Made by a program: the position numbers and the translations under genes. From assembly GCF_900113315.1 (NCBI RefSeq), contig NZ_FOZG01000001.1:1488001-1552000 (forward strand): 64,000 bases of DNA, given 5' to 3'. Shown here one piece after another: positions 45,538-53,933 of this stretch. The DNA is from Sphingomonas jatrophae (GTDB lineage: Bacteria > Pseudomonadota > Alphaproteobacteria > Sphingomonadales > Sphingomonadaceae). The notes below the pieces were generated by a model. That model ran no database searches. It saw nothing but the letters and a program-made list of their open reading frames with translations, and had not been told where the DNA came from. Position 1 is the first letter of the stretch. The number at the start of each line of letters is the position of its first letter.

Positions 45538-46358
45538 GCTTCTCCGCACAGGCCGGCCCGGCGCTGTCCGGCTCGCACGCCGGCTTCGCCACGCCGCGGC
45601 TGCACCGGCTAAAAGGGTTGGTGCTGCCGATCGCGCTGCTGCTGCTGTGGGACATGCTCGCACGTCGCCACGTCGGGCAGGGCTTCGCCTTCGTCACGCT
45701 GGCGCAGCTGAGCGATGCGTTTGCGGGCGCGATCGCCTCGGGCGACCTGCTCGCCAACATCGTCGCCAGCCTGCGGCGTGTGGCGATCGGACTGGTGTGC
45801 GGCGGGGTGCTCGGCATAGCCCTCGGCACCGCAATGGCGCTGTCGCGCACGGTGGACCGCGTGGTCGGGCCGCTATTCCACTCCATCCGGCAGGTGCCGA
45901 CACTCGGCTGGATCCCGCTGCTGGGATTGTGGTTCGGCTATGGCGAGTTCCCCAAGCTGCTGATCGTCACCAAGGCGGCGATGTTCCCGCTGGTTCTGTC
46001 TACCTATGAGGGCCTGCGCAACGTGCGGCAGGCGGATGTCGAGGTCGGCCGCGTGCTGACCCTCGATCCGTGGGTGCTGTTCTGGCGCGTGCGGCTGCGC
46101 GCAGCCGCGCCGATGATCCTGACCGGCGTTCAGCAGGCGCTCGCCTTCGCATGGATCGCGTGCATCGGCACCGAGATCCTGTTCGGCTCCGGCATCGGCA
46201 TCGGCGCGATGATCGAGACCGGCCAGGTGGAAGGCAATATGGCCACCGTGCTGCTGGGCGTGATCTTCGTCGGCCTGATCGCCTTCGCGCTGACCACCGC
46301 CTTCAACCGCTTCACCGCCCGGCAGTTGCGCTGGCGCGACACGGAGGACCGTGCATGA
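45534..46358 (+). CDS. ABC transporter permease, SsuC/TauC type, second of two
   Basis: A 274-aa permease homologous to the preceding one: LLLWDMLARRHVGQGF, SLRRVAIGLVCGGVLGIALGTAMALSR, IRQVPTLGWIPLLGLWFGYGE and the EAA loop VLTLDPWVLFWRVRLRAAAPMILTGVQQALAFAW. It is about 20 residues longer at the N-terminus than its partner. It overlaps both neighbours by 4 bp. It probably pairs with the first permease. Confidence 0.92.
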   Translation: MSFSAQAGPALSGSHAGFATPRLHRLKGLVLPIALLLLWDMLARRHVGQGFAFVTLAQLSDAFAGAIASGDLLANIVASLRRVAIGLVCGGVLGIALGTAMALSRTVDRVVGPLFHSIRQVPTLGWIPLLGLWFGYGEFPKLLIVTKAAMFPLVLSTYEGLRNVRQADVEVGRVLTLDPWVLFWRVRLRAAAPMILTGVQQALAFAWIACIGTEILFGSGIGIGAMIETGQVEGNMATVLLGVIFVGLIAFALTTAFNRFTARQLRWRDTEDRA

Positions 46359-47194
46359 TCCCCTTCCCCACGCCGCAGGGCACGCATGCCGCACCGGTTG
46401 CGGGCGCGCTCTCGATCCGGGGCGTCAGCAAGGCGCACAAAGTCGATGGCCGCCGGCTGGACGTGCTGCGCGAGATCGACCTCGACATCGCACCGGCCGA
46501 ATTCGTCGGAATCGTCGGTGCGAGCGGTTGCGGCAAATCGACCTTGCTGCGGCTCATCATCGGGCTGGACAATGCCTATGACGGCGAGATCCGTCTGGAC
46601 GGACAGCGCATCCTTTCCACCAGCCTGGATCGCGGAATCGTGTTCCAGGACCACCGCCTGTTCCCGTGGTTGACGGTGGCGCAGAACGTGGCGGTGGCGC
46701 TTGCCAAGCGGCCGCTGTCAAAGGGCGTCAAGGCGCAGCTTGTGGCGGAGAATATCGCGCTTGTCGGCCTTTCCGGGTTCGAGAGTGCCTACCCGCATCA
46801 GCTGTCGGGCGGCATGGCGCAGCGTGCGGCGATCGCACGCGCGCTCGTCAACGAGCCCAAGGTGCTGCTACTGGACGAGCCGTTCGGCGCGCTCGATGCG
46901 CTGACCCGGCTGAAGCTTCAGCAGGACGTGCAGGCGCTGCGCCGGCGCACCGCCTGCACGATCGTGATGGTGACGCACGACGTGGAGGAGGCGATCACGC
47001 TGGCCGACCGGGTGGTCGTCATGAAAGGGCGGCCGGGCGTCATTACCCGCATCGTGCCGGTGGGCGCGCAGGGACGCGACCGCAGCAGCCCGGCGTTCGC
47101 GCGGCTACGCGACGATATTCTCGGCGAACTGATGGCCGAGCCTGCCACTGCGGCGGTCGCCAATCTGGACGACGCACGGCAGCGGCAGGGCTGA
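46355..47194 (+). CDS. ABC transporter ATP-binding protein, SsuB/TauB type
   Basis: A 279-aa ATPase with Walker A GASGCGKST (about 54-62), Q-loop VFQDHRLFPWLTV, signature LSGGMAQRAAIARAL, Walker B VLLLDEPFGALD and the H-loop VTHDVEEA. This is the pattern of nitrate/sulfonate/bicarbonate importers. It powers the two permeases encoded upstream. Residues after about 235 form a family-typical tail. It closes the rightward operon; the next gene is convergent across an 18-bp gap. Confidence 0.93.
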   Translation: MIPFPTPQGTHAAPVAGALSIRGVSKAHKVDGRRLDVLREIDLDIAPAEFVGIVGASGCGKSTLLRLIIGLDNAYDGEIRLDGQRILSTSLDRGIVFQDHRLFPWLTVAQNVAVALAKRPLSKGVKAQLVAENIALVGLSGFESAYPHQLSGGMAQRAAIARALVNEPKVLLLDEPFGALDALTRLKLQQDVQALRRRTACTIVMVTHDVEEAITLADRVVVMKGRPGVITRIVPVGAQGRDRSSPAFARLRDDILGELMAEPATAAVANLDDARQRQG

Positions 47195-47212
47195 TCGCCC
47201 CGAGCCCGAGCC

Positions 47213-48286
47213 TCAGGGCCGCTGGCGCAGCCGTTCGCGCGCGGCGGCGAGCGGGCGATGATCGACCCAGTCTGTCAGGTCGAAGTCGCGCTCGAGAAAG
47301 CCGTGAACCCACAGGAAGCGCTTCTGCCGGTCGAACAAAGCCAGCCGCTCATCCGATAAATCCGGATGGAGCGAGGCGTGGAAGCCGTTGCCATAGGCCT
47401 CCTCCACTGCGGCGCGCGTGCCGCGCGTCTCGTTCTCCAGCACCATCAGCACTGCATCCAGATTGTCGCGCGCCCAGTCGGCGGTGCGCAGCGTCTGTTC
47501 GAGGAAGGTGACGAGATGCTCAAAATGATCGTCGATAAGGCTCTGGTGGACGGTGATCGGACGCGGTGTGCCATTGTTCACGCGGAAGCGCCTGTCAGGC
47601 AGGGCATCGAGATCGACGGCGACCGCCAGACCCGCCTCGCGCGCGCCATCCACCGCCGAGGCGCCTTTGACGTAGAGCGCATCGACGCGGCCCGCGACGA
47701 GATCGGGGAAGGCCCACAGATTGCCGAGCCGCGAATCGCGTGACGGGTTGGCGTCGCGCCGACGGCTGTCCACCTCGACCAGCTCGACATCGTCCAGCGT
47801 CAGCCCCGCGGAGGCGAGCGCGCCGTGATAACCGGCGAGCGACATGCCGCGAGCAATGCTCGACCCGCGCGCGTGAGAAGGAATTTCATGCTCGATCCAT
47901 GTCGGCAGGCCGAGCCGCTTGCCCTTCAGGTCTGCGGCGGAGGCAATGCCGGATTCCGGGCGGACAAGGATGACCTGCCGCTCCTCGATCCACGTCAGGC
48001 CGACGAGCTTCGTCGGCTCGTGCTGCGCGCGGGCCGCGATGGCGAGGATGTTACCCCCTTCGCGGATCAGCGTCGGCAGGCGATGGTCGTAATGGTGTCG
48101 CTGGAGCGGCCCTGGCGTCTCCTGCAAGGTGCGCACCGCTATGCCGGAGGGGGCGAACGCTTCCTCGAAGCGGCCCAGGCGATAGGCGAGCCCCGTCGCG
48201 GTCGGCACCGGGCAGCGCGTGAACCAGAGTTCAGAGAGTGCTTCGTTGCTGTCCGGTGCGCGGTCGAGAATGTCGAGCGTGGCCAT
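47213..48286 (-). CDS. DszB-like desulfinase / SsuA-fold protein, copy 2
   Basis: A 357-aa paralog of the protein at 40774. It also lacks a signal peptide. It opens ALSELWFTRCPVPTATG, with CPVP exactly as around the DszB catalytic cysteine (C25), and has HHYDHRLPTLIREGG with H65 and R75 ten residues apart, as in DszB. Further blocks are IASAADLKGKRLGLPTWIEHEI and GRVDALYVKGASAVDG. AGGAAGGG precedes the ATG. It follows the second class II aldolase-like gene by 21 bp, so the aldolase-like/DszB-like pair exists twice in this locus. An enzymatic role is likely but unproven. Confidence 0.7.
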   Translation of the reverse strand: MATLDILDRAPDSNEALSELWFTRCPVPTATGLAYRLGRFEEAFAPSGIAVRTLQETPGPLQRHHYDHRLPTLIREGGNILAIAARAQHEPTKLVGLTWIEERQVILVRPESGIASAADLKGKRLGLPTWIEHEIPSHARGSSIARGMSLAGYHGALASAGLTLDDVELVEVDSRRRDANPSRDSRLGNLWAFPDLVAGRVDALYVKGASAVDGAREAGLAVAVDLDALPDRRFRVNNGTPRPITVHQSLIDDHFEHLVTFLEQTLRTADWARDNLDAVLMVLENETRGTRAAVEEAYGNGFHASLHPDLSDERLALFDRQKRFLWVHGFLERDFDLTDWVDHRPLAAARERLRQRP

Positions 48287-48307
48287 GGTCGGACCCTTCC
48301 TGCTGCG

Positions 48308-49036
48308 TTATTCGGCGGCTTCGGCGTAGGTGATGACGCCATCCTGATCGACGGTGGCGCTGCGCGGGATCAGCCCGCTCATCCGCCATTGCTGCTGCAA
48401 CACGCCGGGCCCGAGCGGCTTCGATCCGCCAAGGCCGGTGGCAAGGATCTGCAGCTGCGCGCCCTCCTCCAACAGCAGGATCAGGTCGGCTAGCCGAAGC
48501 AGGCCGTTGCGGCCCCAAACGGTTGCGCCGCCATTGGCCTCGACGATGCCGGGGATTTCCGGATCGCGCTTCAGCTGGTCAAGGATGAACTCTACCTCGG
48601 GCTGGAGACGGTTCACATAGACGGGTAGCTCGCGCACGAAGCGGTGCCGCTGCACCGGCACGTAGAGGAACGGCAAGGTCGCATGCGCCTGTGCGTAAGC
48701 GCCGAGGTGCGGCGTGTGGACGTGGCTGAGCGAGGTCACGTCGGCATGAGCGTGGAACAGCGCGGCATAACGCGCGCCGCCTCCCGCTCGCGCGTCGCCG
48801 AGGTAGACGGTGCCATCCAGGCCGAAGACGGAGAGCTGCACCTCGTCGAGATCGCCGCCCCACGGACCGTTATAGCCGAGATTGATCAGCTTCTCCGTGC
48901 CGGGAATGCGCTCGAGGAAGCTGATCGTGCCGGAGGGCGAGATGACGCGCGTTTGGCGCAGCACGCGGAACGCCTTGCGCGCATCCTTCTGCGCCTTGAG
49001 GAGGAAGGTTACTTCGGCGTTGGACAGACCGGACAT
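48308..49036 (-). CDS. class II aldolase/adducin-fold protein, copy 2 (altered metal site)
   Basis: A 242-aa class II aldolase-fold protein: FRVLRQTRVISPSGTISF at the N-terminus, HVHTPHLGAYAQAH (H105, H107, H110) and EANGGATVWGRNGLL (167-180). The block that normally reads NHG with the third zinc ligand is NGG here, and the usual catalytic glutamate before the HxH motif aligns with a Gly-rich stretch (RAGGGARYAALF). Its paralog at 41839 has NRG in the same place, and both share HxHxPH. AGGAGA precedes the start. It is first in a two-gene leftward operon with the DszB-like copy 2, divergent from a LysR gene. Confidence 0.75.
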   Translation of the reverse strand: MSGLSNAEVTFLLKAQKDARKAFRVLRQTRVISPSGTISFLERIPGTEKLINLGYNGPWGGDLDEVQLSVFGLDGTVYLGDARAGGGARYAALFHAHADVTSLSHVHTPHLGAYAQAHATLPFLYVPVQRHRFVRELPVYVNRLQPEVEFILDQLKRDPEIPGIVEANGGATVWGRNGLLRLADLILLLEEGAQLQILATGLGGSKPLGPGVLQQQWRMSGLIPRSATVDQDGVITYAEAAE

Positions 49037-49277
49037 GCGTGTCTCCTGCTATGCGGCGGCGAAGGTGGGCGCGCCCCCGCGCGGCGCGCGATTGGACATG
49101 TTCCTCACCCCAAGCTGGCCTTTGCCGTTGGACAGATTTTCCCAAGGAGCGGTCCCGCGGCTCTGGCGGATGCCCATATACTACCAGCGGGGTTGAGATT
49201 AGGCTCGCCTTTGCCAGCGACAAGCCGCGCCTGCGGGAACTCAGCTTGCACCGGCACGAAACAGTGAGGGGTTGGTC

Positions 49278-50210
49278 GTGGATCAGATCGTCGCGGTTAA
49301 GGCGTTCATCGGGGTCGCCGAACTGGGCAGCTTTTCGGGTGCCGCGCGGGCGCAGGGTGTTTCCCCCAGCCTCATCACCAAACAGATCCAGGCACTGGAG
49401 GAGAGCCTCGGCACGACCCTGTTCCAGCGAAGCACGCGAAAGGTCCAACTGACGGAAGCGGGCAACGTCTATCGCCAGCACTGGCGCAAGATCCTGTCGG
49501 ATATCGATACGGCGGACGCCGCCGTCGGAGCGGCGCAGCGCGAGATGAAGGGCAGCCTGCGGCTGGGTGCGCCGCCTGCCTTCGGCCGTATGGTGGTCGC
49601 GCCGCTCGCCGTCGGCTTTGGTCGCGCCTTTCCGGAGGTGGCTATCGACCTTGTCTTCACCAGCAGTCAGGCTGATCCACTGGCGAGTGGCATCGATATC
49701 CTGTTCCGGGTGGGTCATGCCGGGGCAACGGACGCGGCGGGAGTGATGGTGCGCCGGCTGGCGAGCTTTCCCCTGACGATCTGCGCCTCGCCCGCCTATC
49801 TGGACGCGCACGGCACCCCTCGCACGATCGAGGACCTCTCCGCCCACGTCTGCGTCGACCGCATCCTGCCCGGGCAAACTGGGATCAATCCTTGGCGCTT
49901 CACCCGCGCTGGGCAGATGGTGGAGGTGCCGACCGGCGGCTCGATCCGTGCCAACAGTGCCGATGCGGTGATCTCCGCCGGCGTGCACGGGCAGGGCTTG
50001 ATCTACCAGCCCATCTGCCTCGTGCGCGACGATCTCGCCAGCGGGCGGCTGCGGACGGTGACGGTGGACGCGCAGACGATGGAACTGCCGTTGTCCGCGC
50101 AGTGGCGGACGGATCGCCATATTACCGCCCGCCTGCGCGCCTTCATCGATCATGCCGCGACGCAGTTGAAGGCAGGCGCCAGCACGGACGATCCGGCTCG
50201 CCGGGCGTGA
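49278..50210 (+). CDS. LysR-family transcriptional regulator
   Basis: A 310-aa LysR regulator: N-terminal HTH (VKAFIGVAELGSFSGAARAQGVSPSLITKQIQALEESLG, about 6-44) and a C-terminal substrate-binding domain (about 90-295) including ASGIDILFRVGHAG. The GTG start at 49278 follows GAGGGG by eight bases; a TTG two codons earlier is possible. It is divergent from the aldolase-like/DszB-like pair and convergent with a TonB receptor gene, and is the likely regulator of one or both. Confidence 0.9.
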   Translation: MDQIVAVKAFIGVAELGSFSGAARAQGVSPSLITKQIQALEESLGTTLFQRSTRKVQLTEAGNVYRQHWRKILSDIDTADAAVGAAQREMKGSLRLGAPPAFGRMVVAPLAVGFGRAFPEVAIDLVFTSSQADPLASGIDILFRVGHAGATDAAGVMVRRLASFPLTICASPAYLDAHGTPRTIEDLSAHVCVDRILPGQTGINPWRFTRAGQMVEVPTGGSIRANSADAVISAGVHGQGLIYQPICLVRDDLASGRLRTVTVDAQTMELPLSAQWRTDRHITARLRAFIDHAATQLKAGASTDDPARRA

Positions 50211-50243
50211 CATGGGGAGCCGCACGTTCACGGTCGTTTCGCA

Positions 50244-52706
50244 TCAGAAACGCCCGACTACCGAGGCAAGAAAGCTGCGCGGGCGGCCGTAGATCTGATT
50301 GCTGAACCCGCTGGTGATGGGCTGCGCGTGCGTCTGATACGTCTTGTCGGTGATGTTCTGAACGGACACCGCGAAGGCAAGCCGATCGCTGTCATCGACC
50401 GACCAGCTGATCCGGGCATTGGCCAGCGCATAGGCGCCCTGCGACAGGACGGGATCGTAAGCGGTGATCTGCGACGCGATGGTCGGATAGAAAAAGAATT
50501 TGGAGCGCCAGTTGGCGTCTACCAGAAAGGTCAGGCTGCCTTTCGGCAGGTCATGCGTATAACTGGCCGAGGCGCTGGCGGTGAATTTGGAGGTACGAGG
50601 CGGGCGCGCGCCCAAGATCGTCGCGGTCTGGCCGAAATCCTTGGTATATTCGGCATCGAGATAGCCGAATGAGCCCGATATTGAGAGGCCGCGCAGCGGC
50701 GCGGCATTCACACGCAGCTCGACGCCCTTGATCTCCGCTGCACCTGCATTCCGGAACAACACGATCGCATTGTTAGGAAGCGGATCGATCTGCGTGGGCA
50801 CGTTCACGACGAGATTGGCGTAATCGTACCAAAAGGCCGACAGATCGACGGCGAGACGGCGGTTGAACAGGTTGGTCTTGAGACCGATCTCGTACGCGTC
50901 GATCTTCTCGGGGTTGAGCACGAAGATCTGGTTCGCCCGCAACGTCGCCGGGCGAACGCCCGTCGCGGCGAGCGGCAGGTCGACCGTTCCCGTGCTGGTG
51001 CTCGGGATCAACACGTTGCCAGTACTGGTATAACCACCCGGCAGCACGCCGTGCGCATAACGGAAATAGGCGCGGGCCTGCGGGCTGAGTATATATTCGG
51101 GCGTGATGTCGTAAGTCCAGGCGTTGGTCTTCTGCCGCGCCTGTTCGGCGAAGATCAGATCGCGCGGGCGGTAGAGTTCGATATTCACCTGCGGCAGATT
51201 GGGGATGAACGTCGCGCCGGTGCCCGCGATGTTCGCCGCGCCATAAAGCCAGTCGAACCGGCTCTTCTCGGTCGACCAGCGCGCTCCGCCGCTGATGCGG
51301 ATGGCATCGCTGATGCGGTAGCCGAGATTGCCGAAGAAGGCGAGGTTTTCGATCCGGTGCTTGTAAGACGAGTCGGTGAATTGCGGCCCTGCACCCCAGG
51401 CATTGCTGGTCGAAGTCGCGCTGCCGGGATCGCCGCGGACGTAATTGGCGGTGACGCTGTCATTCTCCAGCACGCCCTTGAACGCATAAAGGCCTGCCAG
51501 CCACGTAAAGCGCGTTTCCCCGGCGGAGGCGATGCGCAACTCCTCGCTGACTTGCCAGCTCCTGCCCGTGATCGCGTTGAGTTGATACGGCCCGCCGCTG
51601 CCGTAGAAGCGGCTGTTCTGTGGGATCGCGACGCCGGCACCCGTATCCTGCTCCAGCTTGTTCTGCTCGTAGGCCGTGATCGATGTGATCGTCGCCACCT
51701 CCCCGTCCCACGTCAGCTTGGCATTGGTGCCGCGAGCCTTGATCTCCTCGGGCTCGATATCGGGGGTGAACGTCTCGTTACGCCGACCCCTCGCATAGCC
51801 GTTGGGGAAGATGGAGCGGAACGCCGCCGTGGTGTTGGTGGTGACCGTGGAGGGCGAGAAATTGGTGCCCTGCTGCGGCCCCGAATAGTCGCGGGCATGC
51901 GCGTTCAGCAGAATTGAAAGCGTCTCGCTGGGCTTCAGCAGCAGCTGCACGCGCCCGGCGACCTCGGTCGCACCGGGGTGACGGCGGCCGGTGTAGCGGT
52001 TTTTCTGCCAGCTATCCCAGTCATTATAGTAGAAAGCCGCGCGGCCGGCGATCTTGTCACCCAGCAGCGGTCCGCCAAACGCCGCCTCCAGCCGTTTCTC
52101 GCTATACGAGCCATATTCGAGCTGGGCATAGCCCTCACCCTCAAAGGTCGGCTTCTTGGAGACGTAGTTAATCGCGCCCGCGTTCGAATTCTTGCCCCAC
52201 AAAGTGCCCTGCGGCCCGTTCAGCACCTCGACGCGCTCGAGATCGAACACGGGATAGCCTTGGTTCGAGATGTCCGAGATGTAGACATCGTCATAATAGA
52301 TGCCGACGGGGTTGATCGTGTTGTTGCCGGTATTGTTGGTGCCGATGCCGCGGATGAACCATCGCGCGCGTGAGGGGCCATGCGGCTGTGCGGCCTGCGC
52401 GTTCGGGACGAACTGGAGCACGTCGTTGGTGGTGCGGATCTGGTCCGAGGCGAGCAGGGTCTCGCTGCCCAGCACCGACAGCGCCAGCGGCACTTCGGAT
52501 GCGCGCTCGGACCGGCGCTGCGCCTCGACGATGATCTCGACCACTCCGGTGTCGCCAGGCGCGTTGGCGATGGCGTTATCGGCGGCCGCGGCGGACGCCG
52601 ACACTGCGGCAGCGGGTGCATTTGCGAGATCGACGGATGCAGCCGCAGCCGGCGCGCTAATCAGAGGAAGCAGGCTTGCGCCGCGGAGAATGGCCGGCAA
52701 AGTCAC
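50244..52706 (-). CDS. TonB-dependent receptor of the organosulfur locus
   Basis: An 820-aa outer-membrane receptor starting at a GTG. A signal peptide (about 1-24) and Ala-rich spacer are followed by VEIIVEAQRRSERASEVPLAL, a plug with LERVEVLNGPQGTLWGKNSNAGAINYVSKKP and a barrel ending in aromatic SFLASVVGRF. The plug signature is that of the iron-complex/FyuA-like receptor group, often used by sphingomonads for non-iron substrates. Placed beside the organosulfur genes, it is the likely outer-membrane entry for the same compound. The promoter region has a 12-bp perfect inverted repeat. Confidence 0.92.
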   Translation of the reverse strand: MTLPAILRGASLLPLISAPAAAASVDLANAPAAAVSASAAAADNAIANAPGDTGVVEIIVEAQRRSERASEVPLALSVLGSETLLASDQIRTTNDVLQFVPNAQAAQPHGPSRARWFIRGIGTNNTGNNTINPVGIYYDDVYISDISNQGYPVFDLERVEVLNGPQGTLWGKNSNAGAINYVSKKPTFEGEGYAQLEYGSYSEKRLEAAFGGPLLGDKIAGRAAFYYNDWDSWQKNRYTGRRHPGATEVAGRVQLLLKPSETLSILLNAHARDYSGPQQGTNFSPSTVTTNTTAAFRSIFPNGYARGRRNETFTPDIEPEEIKARGTNAKLTWDGEVATITSITAYEQNKLEQDTGAGVAIPQNSRFYGSGGPYQLNAITGRSWQVSEELRIASAGETRFTWLAGLYAFKGVLENDSVTANYVRGDPGSATSTSNAWGAGPQFTDSSYKHRIENLAFFGNLGYRISDAIRISGGARWSTEKSRFDWLYGAANIAGTGATFIPNLPQVNIELYRPRDLIFAEQARQKTNAWTYDITPEYILSPQARAYFRYAHGVLPGGYTSTGNVLIPSTSTGTVDLPLAATGVRPATLRANQIFVLNPEKIDAYEIGLKTNLFNRRLAVDLSAFWYDYANLVVNVPTQIDPLPNNAIVLFRNAGAAEIKGVELRVNAAPLRGLSISGSFGYLDAEYTKDFGQTATILGARPPRTSKFTASASASYTHDLPKGSLTFLVDANWRSKFFFYPTIASQITAYDPVLSQGAYALANARISWSVDDSDRLAFAVSVQNITDKTYQTHAQPITSGFSNQIYGRPRSFLASVVGRF

Positions 52707-52791
52707 GTTCTGTCGTCCCTGTCGCTCTATTTTGAGCCTGGCCGAGCGATATAGAGCGTGCTCCCGCTCCGCTTCAGGGACGCGGTTGGTG

Positions 52792-52827
52792 CCGTAACTC
52801 TACTCAACCATGCTGGTAGAGTTACGG
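52792..52827. promoter_or_regulatory. perfect 12-bp inverted repeat upstream of the TonB receptor
   Basis: CCGTAACTCTAC (52792-52803) and GTAGAGTTACGG (52816-52827) are exact reverse complements with a 12-bp spacer. They lie 86-121 bp upstream of the receptor's GTG start. This could be an operator for a dimeric regulator or a hairpin in the 5' leader. The spacer itself contains a smaller ACCA-TGC-TGGT palindrome when its edge bases are included. Confidence 0.7.
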
Positions 52828-53292
52828 CTAATGGCGACGCCGCTCGGCGGCAATGATAGGATTCTTGCGGCTCTGCATAGTTTAAATCGAGGCATTTAAA
52901 TGCTCGTGAGCAGAGACCGAGCAGCATTACCCAACTTTTGCTCTTAGTTCATTTGAGTGTTTCCGCACTGTACGCAATCAACCATCGATATCTAGCCGAC
53001 ACTATCACATTCAGACGGTGCGTTGACTCCGCATCCCGCGTCATCGTTCCGCAAACTGCCTCGTGGCACCACGTCTCCCGCCCCTTGGCCCACTTCAATC
53101 GGCGATGCAGGAGACCTCCCAATCCTTCGACTCAGCCGCATGCCGTCTCGTTGGCGACCTACCGCGTGCGCAGCAGCTCGCCCACGCCACCAATGCGGGT
53201 ATTGTTCGAACTAAATAGAGCATGCGCCGCTAACACGAACTTGGCGCTAAGCCACACCGCAACAGGCATTCTGAGCTCTGCGCCTATCGCGC
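52828..53292. other. 465-bp region without a supported gene
   Basis: AT-richer sequence upstream of the TonB receptor. A forward frame at 52938-53384 has no recognisable domain or start signal. The stretch probably holds the receptor promoter and decayed sequence linked to the serine-hydrolase fragment next to it. Confidence 0.5.
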
Positions 53293-53643
53293 TCACGCCG
53301 CCGGCAGAATTCTTTCACCCGAAGGCCAGAGGCCCAAGTTCGCGTAAACGGCGGAAGCTGGATCCTCACGCAGTGTGGAGTTGATTTCGGCGGGCATATA
53401 CTGGGTCGTCAGAACGATATGAAGTCGATTGATCGGTTCGACCCACATGCCCGTTCCCGCAGCACCGCCCCAGCCAAACACACCGGCGGGCATTCGCACA
53501 ACCGACAAGGCCACCTGCATCGCTGCACCAGAACCAATATCCTCGAGTACATTGCCGAAATACTGTACGTTTTTGCCTCCGGGCATCAGGCTGATTGCCG
53601 GCGCGCTGACGCTGATCCGGCGCACGCGGATGACGGAGTAGCA
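53293..53643 (-). pseudogene. C-terminal fragment of a beta-lactamase-fold serine hydrolase
   Basis: The leftward frame reads GVFGWGGAAGTGMWVEPINR then LHIVLTTQYMPAEINSTLRE and ends at a stop. The G-x-FGWGGxxGT block and following strand are the typical C-terminal end of class C beta-lactamase-related esterases (EstB type), carrying the KTG-equivalent region. Only about 110 residues remain; the catalytic SxxK and YxN halves are absent upstream, so the gene is truncated. It is not the tail of the intact hydrolase at 28973, whose sequence differs. Confidence 0.75.
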
Positions 53644-53933
53644 CCAGTTGGCTGTTTCCGACGTGTCCGATCTGCCGCAGCCGCTTCCCTAGCCGGAGCC
53701 GCAGGACGTCAACTAGCCGAGCCGATCGAGGCTTGAGCAGACTCAGGTTCGGCCATTCGATGGGCCCTCCCCGTTCCCCAACTCCGGCCGCTCGATCACC
53801 CCGCCGGCACGGCCGCTATCAGCAAGCTAGATCGGCCGTCCTCTAATATTCAAAGTGATAGCGAGCGGACGTCAGCACCCGAGGAGCGGATTAGATCGGC
53901 CACAGGATCGCCGCACGGCCGCCTTCCTGCCGA

